The notes under the pieces: model-generated
What the model saw: the letters and a program-made list of their open reading frames with translations, nothing else
What the model was told of the DNA's origin: nothing
Databases searched by the model: none
Program-made: the position numbers and the translations under genes
Source: an uncultured Algibacter sp.
Lineage (GTDB): Bacteria > Bacteroidota > Bacteroidia > Flavobacteriales > Flavobacteriaceae
Direction: 5' to 3'
Assembly: GCF_947495925.1 (NCBI RefSeq)
Contig: NZ_CANMAU010000001.1
Location: 248,001 to 312,000, forward strand
DNA: 64,000 nt
In this document: piece after piece, positions 54,776 to 63,118 of the stretch
How positions within the stretch are numbered: the stretch's first letter is position 1
Layout: each line of letters starts with the position of its first letter

Positions 54776-54814
54776 AAAAAATAATAATTTATAACAAGTA
54801 GCTTTTAAAGCTAA

Positions 54815-55267
54815 TTAAACCACAAAAGCCTCCTTATGTCTTTGGAGAGCAACCATACCTTGTTCAATAATATCTCGTTGTCTAATTAACATTTTACAGG
54901 TAGAAAGCGGTAAACTCATTTCGCTCAACAACTCATTATATTTTTTAATACTCAAGGCCTTTAAATTACAAACTTCTTGAAGCAAATTTTTTTCATCTTC
55001 AAACAACAGAAGATTTCTCAGGTTCATCCAGTATTTATATAAATCACTTCTTCTATTCTCAGAATAATTAGGTTCCCCATTAAGCTTCAAAATCTCTAAC
55101 TTTAAATCTTTTGAGAACTCATTTCTTTCAAACCCGCTTTCTCTAAAAGTAGCTTTTAAATCTTTCTCAATTGTATCCTCGACAAGCTCAAAATATATTT
55201 TTTCTGCTTCCCCATTCATGATCAATAAATCATTCATTTTCTCCAAAATACGCCCTAATCTTTTCAT
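54815..55267 (-). CDS. DUF2383-type ferritin-like four-helix protein (copy 1)
   Basis: A 150-residue helical protein of the PA2169/DUF2383 kind: repeated LNDLLIMNGEAEKIYFE and KATFRESGFERNEFSKDL, then a long helix to the end. The paralogue 217 bases upstream on the same strand shares the layout: KIYL/KIYF, FERNEF, GGEP/NGEP, Y. The E-x-x-Y and E-R-N-E-F residues could make a metal site as in ferritin-like folds. A perfect FNR/CRP-type palindrome is 26 bases upstream of its start. Confidence 0.75.
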   Translation of the reverse strand: MKRLGRILEKMNDLLIMNGEAEKIYFELVEDTIEKDLKATFRESGFERNEFSKDLKLEILKLNGEPNYSENRRSDLYKYWMNLRNLLLFEDEKNLLQEVCNLKALSIKKYNELLSEMSLPLSTCKMLIRQRDIIEQGMVALQRHKEAFVV

Positions 55268-55292
55268 AACTCATTATTTTTAGCCGAATCAC

Positions 55293-55316
55293 AATATTTG
55301 ATGTACATCAAATATT
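55293..55316. promoter_or_regulatory. FNR/CRP-type palindromic operator
   Basis: A perfect 24-bp palindrome contains TTGATGTACATCAA at 55298-55311, which matches the classical FNR consensus TTGAT-N4-ATCAA exactly. It is 26 bases upstream of the DUF2383 copy 1 start. A Crp/Fnr regulator is a plausible binder; which one is not known. Confidence 0.8.
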
Positions 55317-55483
55317 ATACTTTCCCTTTGCAAAAATAAAATGGATTATTGTGAGGGAATTTTATTTAACAGAGTTTAATAAAATTTAGACTATTTTAAC
55401 GTAAATTCATCTATGGTTTTCTTAAAATTTTAACACAACAACCTGACGTAAAACTACTTACACCATAATCAAAACAACAAATT

Positions 55484-55954
55484 TTAATTTGCCATGCGTA
55501 AAAATTGACTAAAAGCATCTTGGTTTGACTTTACAGAAATTAAGCTTTTTTCAAGCACAGTTTTCTGCTTTAAAAGTACATTTACAATACTCTCAGGAAA
55601 ATCCACTTTATTCAAACTTTCCTCATATTTATCTATACTCCAGGTTTTAATTCTAATAAGCTCATCGACTAGGGCTTTATTATCATTAACACATACCGTA
55701 TATTTAAAATTAGACCACAATATATCGGACTTATGTCGTATATGGTCTGGGTACTTGGGCTCTCCGCCTTGCTGAATAATTTCGGCCCCTATATACCTGC
55801 AGAACTCATTTCGTTCAAAGGCCATTGCCCTGCAAAAGTGTTTTAAATAATCGTTTTTAACTTCATTTAAAGCGTCCAAATAAATTTTTTCCGCATAATA
55901 ATTTAGAGCCAAGAGCTCATTTAATTGGGAGATAATTAGTTTTGAGTTTTTCAT
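55484..55954 (-). CDS. DUF2383-type ferritin-like four-helix protein (copy 2)
   Basis: A 156-residue paralogue of the neighbouring gene: INELLALNYYAEKIYLDALNEV, MAFERNEFCRYIGAEIIQQGGEPKYPD. Both are short, soluble helical proteins. They may store or sense metal or protect during oxygen-poor growth, judging from the FNR-like box of copy 1. No FNR box was found before this copy. Confidence 0.75.
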   Translation of the reverse strand: MKNSKLIISQLNELLALNYYAEKIYLDALNEVKNDYLKHFCRAMAFERNEFCRYIGAEIIQQGGEPKYPDHIRHKSDILWSNFKYTVCVNDNKALVDELIRIKTWSIDKYEESLNKVDFPESIVNVLLKQKTVLEKSLISVKSNQDAFSQFLRMAN

Positions 55955-56151
55955 AATCTTGGGGTTTTAAGATCGACATAATCACGTTTAGTTTGTTTGT
56001 AATCAGAATATTAAGATACTAAATTAATCGAAATTATCCATGCCCAAATGATGTTAAATTTTCACGAAAGTTAATTCACCATGAAATTCCTTATTCTCCT
56101 ACACTTAAAATTTAGCCTTAATTCACTAGTTTTGAACTCCAATTATTACCT

Positions 56152-56868
56152 ATGTCTTCAACATCATTTTCGTTTAAACATTTTGAAGTAAACCAAGATA
56201 AATGTGCTATGAAAATTGGCACAGATGGCGTGCTATTAGGCGCATGGGCATCTTTAAAAAATCAGCCTTTCTCAATTTTAGATATTGGAGCTGGAACGGG
56301 TATATTGTCTCTTATGATGGCACAACGTAGTCAATCAGAAGTTATTGACGCCCTTGAAATTGAAGACCAAGCTTATGAACAATGTGTAAATAATTTTGAA
56401 CAGTCGCCCTGGGGAGATCGCCTTTTTTGTTATCATGCCTCCCTCCAAGATTTCAGCGATGAAATTGAAGACTCCTATGACCTGATTATCTGTAATCCTC
56501 CCTTTTATTCCGAAAGTTACAAAACCGAAAACAGCCAACGTGATTTAGCGCGCTTTCAAGATGCGATGCCTTTTGATCACTTAATTAAAAGCGTTTCTGT
56601 ATTATTATCAGACCATGGGACATTTTCTGTTATCATTCCGTTCAAAGAAGAAGCCCATTTTATAGATAAAGCTAAAAACATGAAACTATTTCCTAATAGA
56701 ATACTTCGCGTTAAAGGTCAACCATCATCTGAAATCAAACGCAGTTTAATAGAGTTCTCTTTCCGCGAAAGCGCTATTAACATAAGCTTCTTAACTATTG
56801 AAATTGGCAGACATGAATACACTCCAGAATACGTTGAATTAACCAAAGATTTTTATTTAAAAATGTAA
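56152..56868 (+). CDS. trmN6: tRNA1(Val) adenine-37 N6-methyltransferase-like (TrmN6)
   Basis: A 238-residue class I methyltransferase. FKHFEVNQDKCAMKIGTDGVLLGAWA at the start, the SAM-binding DIGAGTGILSLMMAQRS and the catalytic NPPFYSES (N6-adenine type, about residues 114-121). The GTDGVLLGAWA block is diagnostic for YfiC/TrmN6, which modifies A37 of tRNA-Val. Slightly upstream there is no clear promoter box. Confidence 0.9.
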   Translation: MSSTSFSFKHFEVNQDKCAMKIGTDGVLLGAWASLKNQPFSILDIGAGTGILSLMMAQRSQSEVIDALEIEDQAYEQCVNNFEQSPWGDRLFCYHASLQDFSDEIEDSYDLIICNPPFYSESYKTENSQRDLARFQDAMPFDHLIKSVSVLLSDHGTFSVIIPFKEEAHFIDKAKNMKLFPNRILRVKGQPSSEIKRSLIEFSFRESAINISFLTIEIGRHEYTPEYVELTKDFYLKM

Positions 56869-56974
56869 CGAATTTGATAAAGATTAATTAAATTTGAGAG
56901 ATAAAATTGATGATTTGACAACAAAAACAGTTTTTTGTTAATTATTTTCTTTAAACCTCTTTAATTTAGTCTTT

Positions 56975-58153
56975 ATGAAACCAGACCTATTTGAAGCTCC
57001 AGATTATTACGACTTAGATGAATTACTTACCGAGGAACACAAATTAGTTAGAGGTGCAGCACGCGAATGGGTAAAACGCGAAATATCTCCTATTATTGAA
57101 GACTATGCCCAAAAAGCAGAATTTCCAAAACAAATTATAAGGGGTTTAGCCGAAATTGGTGCTTTTGGTCCATACATTCCCATGGAATATGGAGGCGCTG
57201 GGTTGGATCAAATTTCATATGGATTAATTATGCAGGAAATTGAACGCGGTGATTCTGGTATTAGAAGTACGGCCTCTGTACAATCATCATTAGTTATGTA
57301 TCCTATATGGAAATATGGAAATGACGCGCAACGCAAAAAGTACTTACCAAAATTAGCAAGCGGCGAATGGATAGGCTGTTTTGGATTAACCGAACCAGAC
57401 CATGGTAGTAATCCTAGTGGCATGACTACAAATTTTAAGGATAAAGACGACCATTATTTATTAAACGGAGCTAAAATGTGGATTAGTAACGCGCCCTTTG
57501 CGCAAGTTGCTGTAGTTTGGGCTAAAGATGAAAATGGACGTATTCATGGGCTTCTTGTTGAAAGAGGTATGGCAGGATTCTCAACTCCTGAAACTCACAG
57601 TAAATGGTCATTACGAGCTTCGGCTACTGGAGAACTCATTTTCGATAATGTTAAAGTTCCAAAAGAGAATTTACTACCCAATAAATCTGGCTTAGGCGCA
57701 CCCCTTGGATGTTTAGATTCTGCCAGATATGGCATTGCTTGGGGAGCTATTGGAGCAGCTATGGATTGTTATGACACAGCCTTGAGATATAGTAAAGAAC
57801 GTCAGCAATTCGGCAAACCTATTGGCCAGTTTCAACTACAACAGAAAAAATTAGCTGAAATGATTACCGAAATTACCAAGGCGCAACTTTTAACTTGGCG
57901 GCTTGGAGTTTTAAGAAATGATGGCAAAGCCTCTTCAGCTCAAATTTCAATGGCAAAACGCAATAATGTCGAAATGGCTATAAATATTGCACGAGAAGCT
58001 AGGCAAATTTTAGGAGGTATGGGCATTACTGGAGAATACAGTATTATGAGGCATTCTATGAACCTTGAAAGCGTAATTACTTACGAAGGCACACACGATA
58101 TCCATTTACTTATTACTGGATTAGACATTACTGGGCTAAATGCTTTTAAATAA
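56975..58153 (+). CDS. Acyl-CoA dehydrogenase, glutaryl-CoA dehydrogenase-like
   Basis: A 392-residue flavoenzyme: FGLTEPDHGSNPSGM (FAD-binding region, about 137-151), WISNAPFAQ, GLDSARYG-like CLDSARYGIAWGA, RQQFGKPIGQFQLQQKKLAEM, and the catalytic base E at about residue 371 in VITYEGTHDIH. The close resemblance to GcdH (early EFPKQIIRGLAEIGAFG, EGTHDIH) favours glutaryl-CoA oxidation and decarboxylation in lysine breakdown, but other short-chain acyl-CoAs are possible. It acts in the cytoplasm. Confidence 0.85.
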   Translation: MKPDLFEAPDYYDLDELLTEEHKLVRGAAREWVKREISPIIEDYAQKAEFPKQIIRGLAEIGAFGPYIPMEYGGAGLDQISYGLIMQEIERGDSGIRSTASVQSSLVMYPIWKYGNDAQRKKYLPKLASGEWIGCFGLTEPDHGSNPSGMTTNFKDKDDHYLLNGAKMWISNAPFAQVAVVWAKDENGRIHGLLVERGMAGFSTPETHSKWSLRASATGELIFDNVKVPKENLLPNKSGLGAPLGCLDSARYGIAWGAIGAAMDCYDTALRYSKERQQFGKPIGQFQLQQKKLAEMITEITKAQLLTWRLGVLRNDGKASSAQISMAKRNNVEMAINIAREARQILGGMGITGEYSIMRHSMNLESVITYEGTHDIHLLITGLDITGLNAFK

Positions 58154-58243
58154 GCCTTTTCTACGCCCCTTTTACGCAAACGTTTTCTTAAAAAATTATA
58201 AGGAAGACTGACTTTTGACAGGTTTTTTACGCCTATCTCATTA

Positions 58244-58251
58244 TAACTTTG
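58244..58251 (+). promoter_or_regulatory. -7 promoter box of the PEPCK-like gene
   Basis: TAACTTTG fits TAnnTTTG and lies 43 bases before the ATG. The nearest upstream TTTG is 26 bases away, too far for a consensus -33 element. Confidence 0.45.
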
Positions 58252-58294
58252 CCTCTGAACCTGAATACTATCGGTATTCTAACTTTTAAATATC

Positions 58295-61200
58295 ATGCAA
58301 GAATCAAGAAAAGACATTATTCAGTTTATCAATTTACAATTAGCTGCCATAGGACAGCCCATTTTTAAAGACAAAGAAGATAGCCAAGAAAAATTTTGCG
58401 ACCCTGAGTTCGAAAAAACTACCCGAGCCCTTATAATGAGTCTCCGAGAAAAATCAAGACTTTTAGCAAATCACTTATCTCCTGCCGATTCAAGAATTCA
58501 GAATTTTATTGACACTTACTTAAAAGACGTTTCAATTGGCAAGCCAACTAAACTTCCTAACAACACCTTAATTCTATCTAAAAAAGGACAAGCAAGAGAG
58601 GCAAGTTTACCTCCAGATGGTAATTCTTTTGAAAGCGATTTAGTAAATTCGAAACGACTTAAACAAGGGATTTTAAATAACCCTTTGCACGATAAAAGAA
58701 CAACCAAGGGTACTTTTCATATAGTTGAAGGTCCTTTACCTGTTCCCTTAGACAAAAAAGAAGTTCCTAAAGTAGTTTTGGCACATTTTATCAATGAAGC
58801 CTTTAAACCTACAGATGATTTAAATACACTCCCATTCACATCTAACCAAGAAGAGAAAGCCAAAACCATGGTTTCTATGCTTTTAAGACCTGTTGTATGC
58901 CCAGAGGTGAAAGGTGTTGTTAGCGAAAAAAGATTAGAAGTGAGATTCTTTGCTCCAGGGTCGTTGGTAAGTAATTTAGATTTTGTTGAAAACATTTTTG
59001 GTAATGCAGGAAATCCTAATTTAGCACATAACGACGCCGCTCTCGATCCAGAGCATTGGACGGGCCATACGGGATGTATTATTCTTGCGCCACATTTATT
59101 AAAGCTCAAAAAGAAAGATGTGGGCCTTCCTCATTTTGATGATGCAACAGATCGTCAGAAAAGAGATGGCATGTGTTGGATAGAAGAGAATGAACTTTAC
59201 AATAATGGAGGTGCGTTTAAAATTACATGTAGAGATGAAAGTGGTGTAGTTATTACTTTAATTGCCGATAACTATTATGGGTATTCTAAAAAAGAAATTA
59301 AAACCCAAATAAGTTATTCTGCAAACCTTTATGGAATGCTGGAAGAAGAGCATGCTGGGGGCGCCATTGCTTATGCTAGACGAGTTATGGGTGACACGGT
59401 AAATTGCAAGGACTACAATCAGTATTATGGCTTAGACCATACCTTCGAAGATGTAAAAACCCTATTAGGAGAACGCATTACTATTAAACCTGAAAACTAT
59501 GCAATAGATAATAAATACCCAAATATCGTTTACATTCCAGAATCGTCTTACTTTAATACCAATACGAATAGCATTACTTGGAATTATAAGGGCAAGGAGC
59601 AAAAACTAAAGTTATCACCTTTTAAAACCTATATCCATCCATCTGGTAACAAACTAAGGTTAGAAAAACACAAGTCTATCAATTTGTGGCGTATTATAGA
59701 GACCTATCCAGAAGGTGTATTTTGCCATAAACCTTGTACAGTTTCAGGAGGTGGTAAATCTGAGATTTCTAAATCTATGCAAAATGCGATCACTTATGCT
59801 AGGTTTAATATTCACAACATAGAGGAAGACTTTAAGAAAGCTGATGAAATTATCGAGTTCGATTACTCCACCAGATGGAAAATCAAAGACCCTAACAGAC
59901 CAAAGTCAAGATCATTCTTAAGTGAAAAAAGAACTTTAGGTTCGGTTGTAAAACTATTAACTCCTTCTGACGAAAACTCAGATGAATTTAATAAATGGCT
60001 AGAAAATATTCCGGTACATATACGTTCGCTAGTTTTATTCGTAAAACGCTTATTTAGACAGGCTCACGGCGCTAACCTTAACTGGAAAGATTTAATGAGT
60101 GTTGATATTATCAATGGGGTTAAAGGTACATCTCTGTTATACAACAATAACCCTGTTGTGGGTAGTTATGTTCGTATAGGATTCAATCAACAAGGCAATT
60201 GGATGCTTAACAAGTTACGCTCTGATTTTTCAGCTAGTGAAAAAATTCAAACTGAAGATGACATTTCTGCTTCAATCACCCTTCCAAGAAATCAGTTTAA
60301 AGATCTAAATCCAGAATACACAAATGAGAGTGTAAAAGTTCTTGTTAACTGTGAAGCTCATTTATTCCAAAGACCAGATGAGGCTATCGTTAGAGGATAT
60401 GACAAAGGTGCTGAGCTAGATATTATTTCAAATGGTAGATTCTTAACCAATTATGAAATGTTAACTAAAAAAGATGCTATTGAAATTTATGAAGACACCA
60501 TTAGTTATGACAAATACACCCAGCCAGTTCAAGACTTTATAAAGGAAATTATTGATAGCGATGACGAGAACATACAGTTTGTATTACCATCTCACCCCAG
60601 AATTATAGAAGATGGTTTACCAACTAAAAACCCTCGTTATTTAGAACCAAATAGATTTTATCATGAAACCGAAGCCTCGTACATCTCGGATATGGGTGTT
60701 CGCTTAAAGAGAAAGATAAAACTTAGTGATCCTGTAATTCATACTGTGAATGCCGTTTTACCAGGTAGAAGGAACAACCCAGCAGATAGAGAAGCGGGCA
60801 TAAGACCATTAGCGGTGTACAACCCAATACATTATCAGGAAACTCCCGAATTATTTATGGACTTTATTTGTAGTTTAACAGGTAAATCGCCATCAACTAC
60901 CGGAGCTGGATCTGAAGGCGCATTAACTAAAGCTCCGTTTAATATGTTGACACCAACAACAGATTTAAACAATGCCTTACTATCGCATATCTTAACAGAA
61001 TCTAATGGATTTAGTACCGCTGCTGGGTATGTAGGTGTAGAAAACAAGATTGACCATGATGTGAGTTTATTAATCCCAGAAATTTGGGCCAGAATGGCAC
61101 CCGAAGATAGAGATCCTAATAATTTAATTGCCAACGGATCTTTAGAAAAAATTGAAGATTTCGAGCATAACGGAGAGAAAGTATTAGCGAGCCGTTTAGG

Positions 61201-61747
61201 TTATAGAATAACGAAAACATTCTCATTACTTTGTTTAAATAGATTGTTTGATGAGCCTACAGCAGTATTCAATGAGCGTATGCTAAAACCAGAACTACAA
61301 AATTTAGAAGATTATGTTGATGGTATAGCGAACATAGTTGAAGCACAACAAAAAGTGGCGCTAAACTATTTTAAAGATGGAAGTATTGAAGCAGCCATTC
61401 CTCCTTTGAAAATTCTACTAAATATTATGGCTTATGGAAATTACGAAGGTAAGGACATTAGTGATCCAGAATTAAGAAAATATTTTGACAGAGACTATGT
61501 ATTAAGCACAGATTGGTACAAAGAGAGATTAGCATTAAAACAACAAAAGGATATTACATATTATGGTTCTCAGATTGACTACTTAGAATCATTTATAAAC
61601 GATTCTTATAATGATATTTTGGTGGAAGACATGCAATTAAATGCACGCCTTGATGCCACTAGAAAATTATATAACGATGTTAAATCGTCTGATTATTTAA
61701 ATCGTCTGGTTGGAACAATAGGAGTAGACCCATTATACAAAAAATAG
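58295..61747 (+). CDS. Large protein resembling PPi-dependent PEP carboxykinase
   Basis: A 1150-residue cytoplasmic protein with no membrane helix or signal peptide. A P-loop-like TVSGGGKSEISKSM lies near 482-495 and a striking block GKSPSTTGAGSEGALTKAPF near 862-882; other marks are DPEHWTGHTGCIILAPH near 250 and AVLPGRRNNPADREAG. Size (about 130 kDa) and the GGGKSE loop agree with the diphosphate-dependent PEPCK family described in Entamoeba and some bacteria, which forms oxaloacetate from PEP with release of PPi. I recall the motif pattern and could not align it here, so the reaction is a proposal, and family membership is moderate. Confidence 0.55.
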   Translation: MQESRKDIIQFINLQLAAIGQPIFKDKEDSQEKFCDPEFEKTTRALIMSLREKSRLLANHLSPADSRIQNFIDTYLKDVSIGKPTKLPNNTLILSKKGQAREASLPPDGNSFESDLVNSKRLKQGILNNPLHDKRTTKGTFHIVEGPLPVPLDKKEVPKVVLAHFINEAFKPTDDLNTLPFTSNQEEKAKTMVSMLLRPVVCPEVKGVVSEKRLEVRFFAPGSLVSNLDFVENIFGNAGNPNLAHNDAALDPEHWTGHTGCIILAPHLLKLKKKDVGLPHFDDATDRQKRDGMCWIEENELYNNGGAFKITCRDESGVVITLIADNYYGYSKKEIKTQISYSANLYGMLEEEHAGGAIAYARRVMGDTVNCKDYNQYYGLDHTFEDVKTLLGERITIKPENYAIDNKYPNIVYIPESSYFNTNTNSITWNYKGKEQKLKLSPFKTYIHPSGNKLRLEKHKSINLWRIIETYPEGVFCHKPCTVSGGGKSEISKSMQNAITYARFNIHNIEEDFKKADEIIEFDYSTRWKIKDPNRPKSRSFLSEKRTLGSVVKLLTPSDENSDEFNKWLENIPVHIRSLVLFVKRLFRQAHGANLNWKDLMSVDIINGVKGTSLLYNNNPVVGSYVRIGFNQQGNWMLNKLRSDFSASEKIQTEDDISASITLPRNQFKDLNPEYTNESVKVLVNCEAHLFQRPDEAIVRGYDKGAELDIISNGRFLTNYEMLTKKDAIEIYEDTISYDKYTQPVQDFIKEIIDSDDENIQFVLPSHPRIIEDGLPTKNPRYLEPNRFYHETEASYISDMGVRLKRKIKLSDPVIHTVNAVLPGRRNNPADREAGIRPLAVYNPIHYQETPELFMDFICSLTGKSPSTTGAGSEGALTKAPFNMLTPTTDLNNALLSHILTESNGFSTAAGYVGVENKIDHDVSLLIPEIWARMAPEDRDPNNLIANGSLEKIEDFEHNGEKVLASRLGYRITKTFSLLCLNRLFDEPTAVFNERMLKPELQNLEDYVDGIANIVEAQQKVALNYFKDGSIEAAIPPLKILLNIMAYGNYEGKDISDPELRKYFDRDYVLSTDWYKERLALKQQKDITYYGSQIDYLESFINDSYNDILVEDMQLNARLDATRKLYNDVKSSDYLNRLVGTIGVDPLYKK

Positions 61748-61766
61748 GTCTTTAATTTAGATAATG

Positions 61767-61795
61767 AAAAAGCCCCTATCATGGGGCTTTTTTTA
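61767..61795 (+). terminator. Intrinsic terminator after the PEPCK-like gene
   Basis: AAAAAGCCCC (61767-61776) pairs with GGGGCTTTTT (61783-61792), followed by further Ts. It ends the 1150-residue-protein transcript. Confidence 0.9.
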
Positions 61796-61957
61796 TTTCT
61801 TGTTTTCAGAGACCTCTTGAAATTAATTGTGTTCTTTTTTAAAAAACTTGAAGCTTATATGGAGATAACATAAACTTACAATTAAAGTCTTCTTCTCTTG
61901 GTTTTTCAAATTTCAATAAAATACTATACTTTAGTTCGACGCTTAACGTATTCTAAA

Positions 61958-62533
61958 ATGTCACACCGTTTACTCAAAGAAAACATAAAAAAACATGTTC
62001 GAATTAATAGTAAAGATCTTGATACTATTTGTAGTTTTTTTGAGCCTAAATATATAAAAAAGAAAGAATTTTTATTAACGCAAGGAGACATCTATAAATT
62101 TGAAGGTTTTGTATTAGAGGGTTGTTTTAGGGTATTCACCATCGACAAAAAAGGTAATGAAAACGTACTTCATTTTGCTTCGAAAGATTGGTGGCTCATG
62201 GACATAGATAGCTTTATGAATCAAACCCCATCTCACTTGAACATTCAAGCATTAGAAGACAGTCAGGTCCTCCTCATTAGTAGAACGGACAAACTTGCGC
62301 TTTATGAGTCAGTTCCTATAGTCGAAAAATTATTTAGAATCATGTCTCAAAAAGCCATAGTTGCGTGGCAACGCCGGCTAATAAGAAACCACAGTTTAAC
62401 AGCCCAAGAACGCTATATACACTTTATTGAAAATTACCCGAAAATCGCCTCAAAACTTACCGACAGGCAAACCTCAAGCTATTTGGGCATTACCCACGAA
62501 TTTTTAAGCAAAATTAAGCGTTCCAAAAAATAA
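61958..62533 (+). CDS. Crp/Fnr-family transcriptional regulator
   Basis: A 191-residue regulator with a cyclic-nucleotide-type domain (YIKKKEFLLTQGDIYKFEGFVLEGCFRVFTIDKKGNENVLHFASKDWWLMD) and a short winged helix ending TDRQTSSYLGITHEFLSKIKRSKK. No Cys cluster typical of oxygen-sensing FNR is seen. The start at ATG 61958 is chosen because MSHRLLKENIKKHV begins the family; a longer frame upstream has no likeness. It lies 82 bases before a GlcG-like gene, which it may control. Confidence 0.9.
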   Translation: MSHRLLKENIKKHVRINSKDLDTICSFFEPKYIKKKEFLLTQGDIYKFEGFVLEGCFRVFTIDKKGNENVLHFASKDWWLMDIDSFMNQTPSHLNIQALEDSQVLLISRTDKLALYESVPIVEKLFRIMSQKAIVAWQRRLIRNHSLTAQERYIHFIENYPKIASKLTDRQTSSYLGITHEFLSKIKRSKK

Positions 62534-62615
62534 GTTTTATAATTTGTTGAACAAGTTCAACCTTTCTAAAATTTTAAAATAAGACCTTTGGGCAAAATTC
62601 AAAAGACTATCTTAA

Positions 62616-63101
62616 ATGAAGAATTTAAAAACACAATTATCTATTTGCATCCTTTTTTTTGTGATAAGTTTTTTCTCGGCTCAGGCGCAAATTTCAAACG
62701 ACCTTACGCATGAAGAAGCTATGGAAGTTTTACTAGCAGCAAAAAAGAAAGCTGAAGATCAAGGAACCAAAATGAATATTGCTGTAGTTGATGCAGGTGC
62801 TAACTTAAAAGCATTTATCCGTATGGATGGTTCATACTTAGGAAGTATTGACGTAGCCATAAAAAAAGCAAAAACAGCACGTTATTTTGATATAGACACA
62901 GGAAAATTAGGGGAATTAACACAACCTGGAGGTATTATTTATAATATAGAACATTCAAACGGCGGATTAATAACCTTCCCTGGAGGTGTACCTATTATAG
63001 ACGAAAACGGTACCGTTATTGGAGCTATTGGCGTAAGTGGGGGCTCAATTGATCAAGACCGAGAAGCAGCACAAACAGGAGCTAAAGTAATTCTAGAATA
63101 A
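62616..63101 (+). CDS. GlcG/HbpS-family protein, secreted
   Basis: A 161-residue protein with a signal peptide cleaved near residue 24 (FFSAQAQ). The rest is the GlcG/HbpS fold: LTHEEAMEVLLAAKKKAEDQGTKMNIAVVDAGANLKAFIRMDGSYLGSIDVAIKKAKTARYF, then GGLITFPGGVPIIDENGTVIGAIGVSGGSIDQD. Family members bind heme or small molecules. The gene after it starts 17 bases on, so both are probably in one transcript with the Crp/Fnr gene upstream. Confidence 0.88.
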   Translation: MKNLKTQLSICILFFVISFFSAQAQISNDLTHEEAMEVLLAAKKKAEDQGTKMNIAVVDAGANLKAFIRMDGSYLGSIDVAIKKAKTARYFDIDTGKLGELTQPGGIIYNIEHSNGGLITFPGGVPIIDENGTVIGAIGVSGGSIDQDREAAQTGAKVILE

Positions 63102-63118
63102 TCTTAAAAGTTTAAAAC

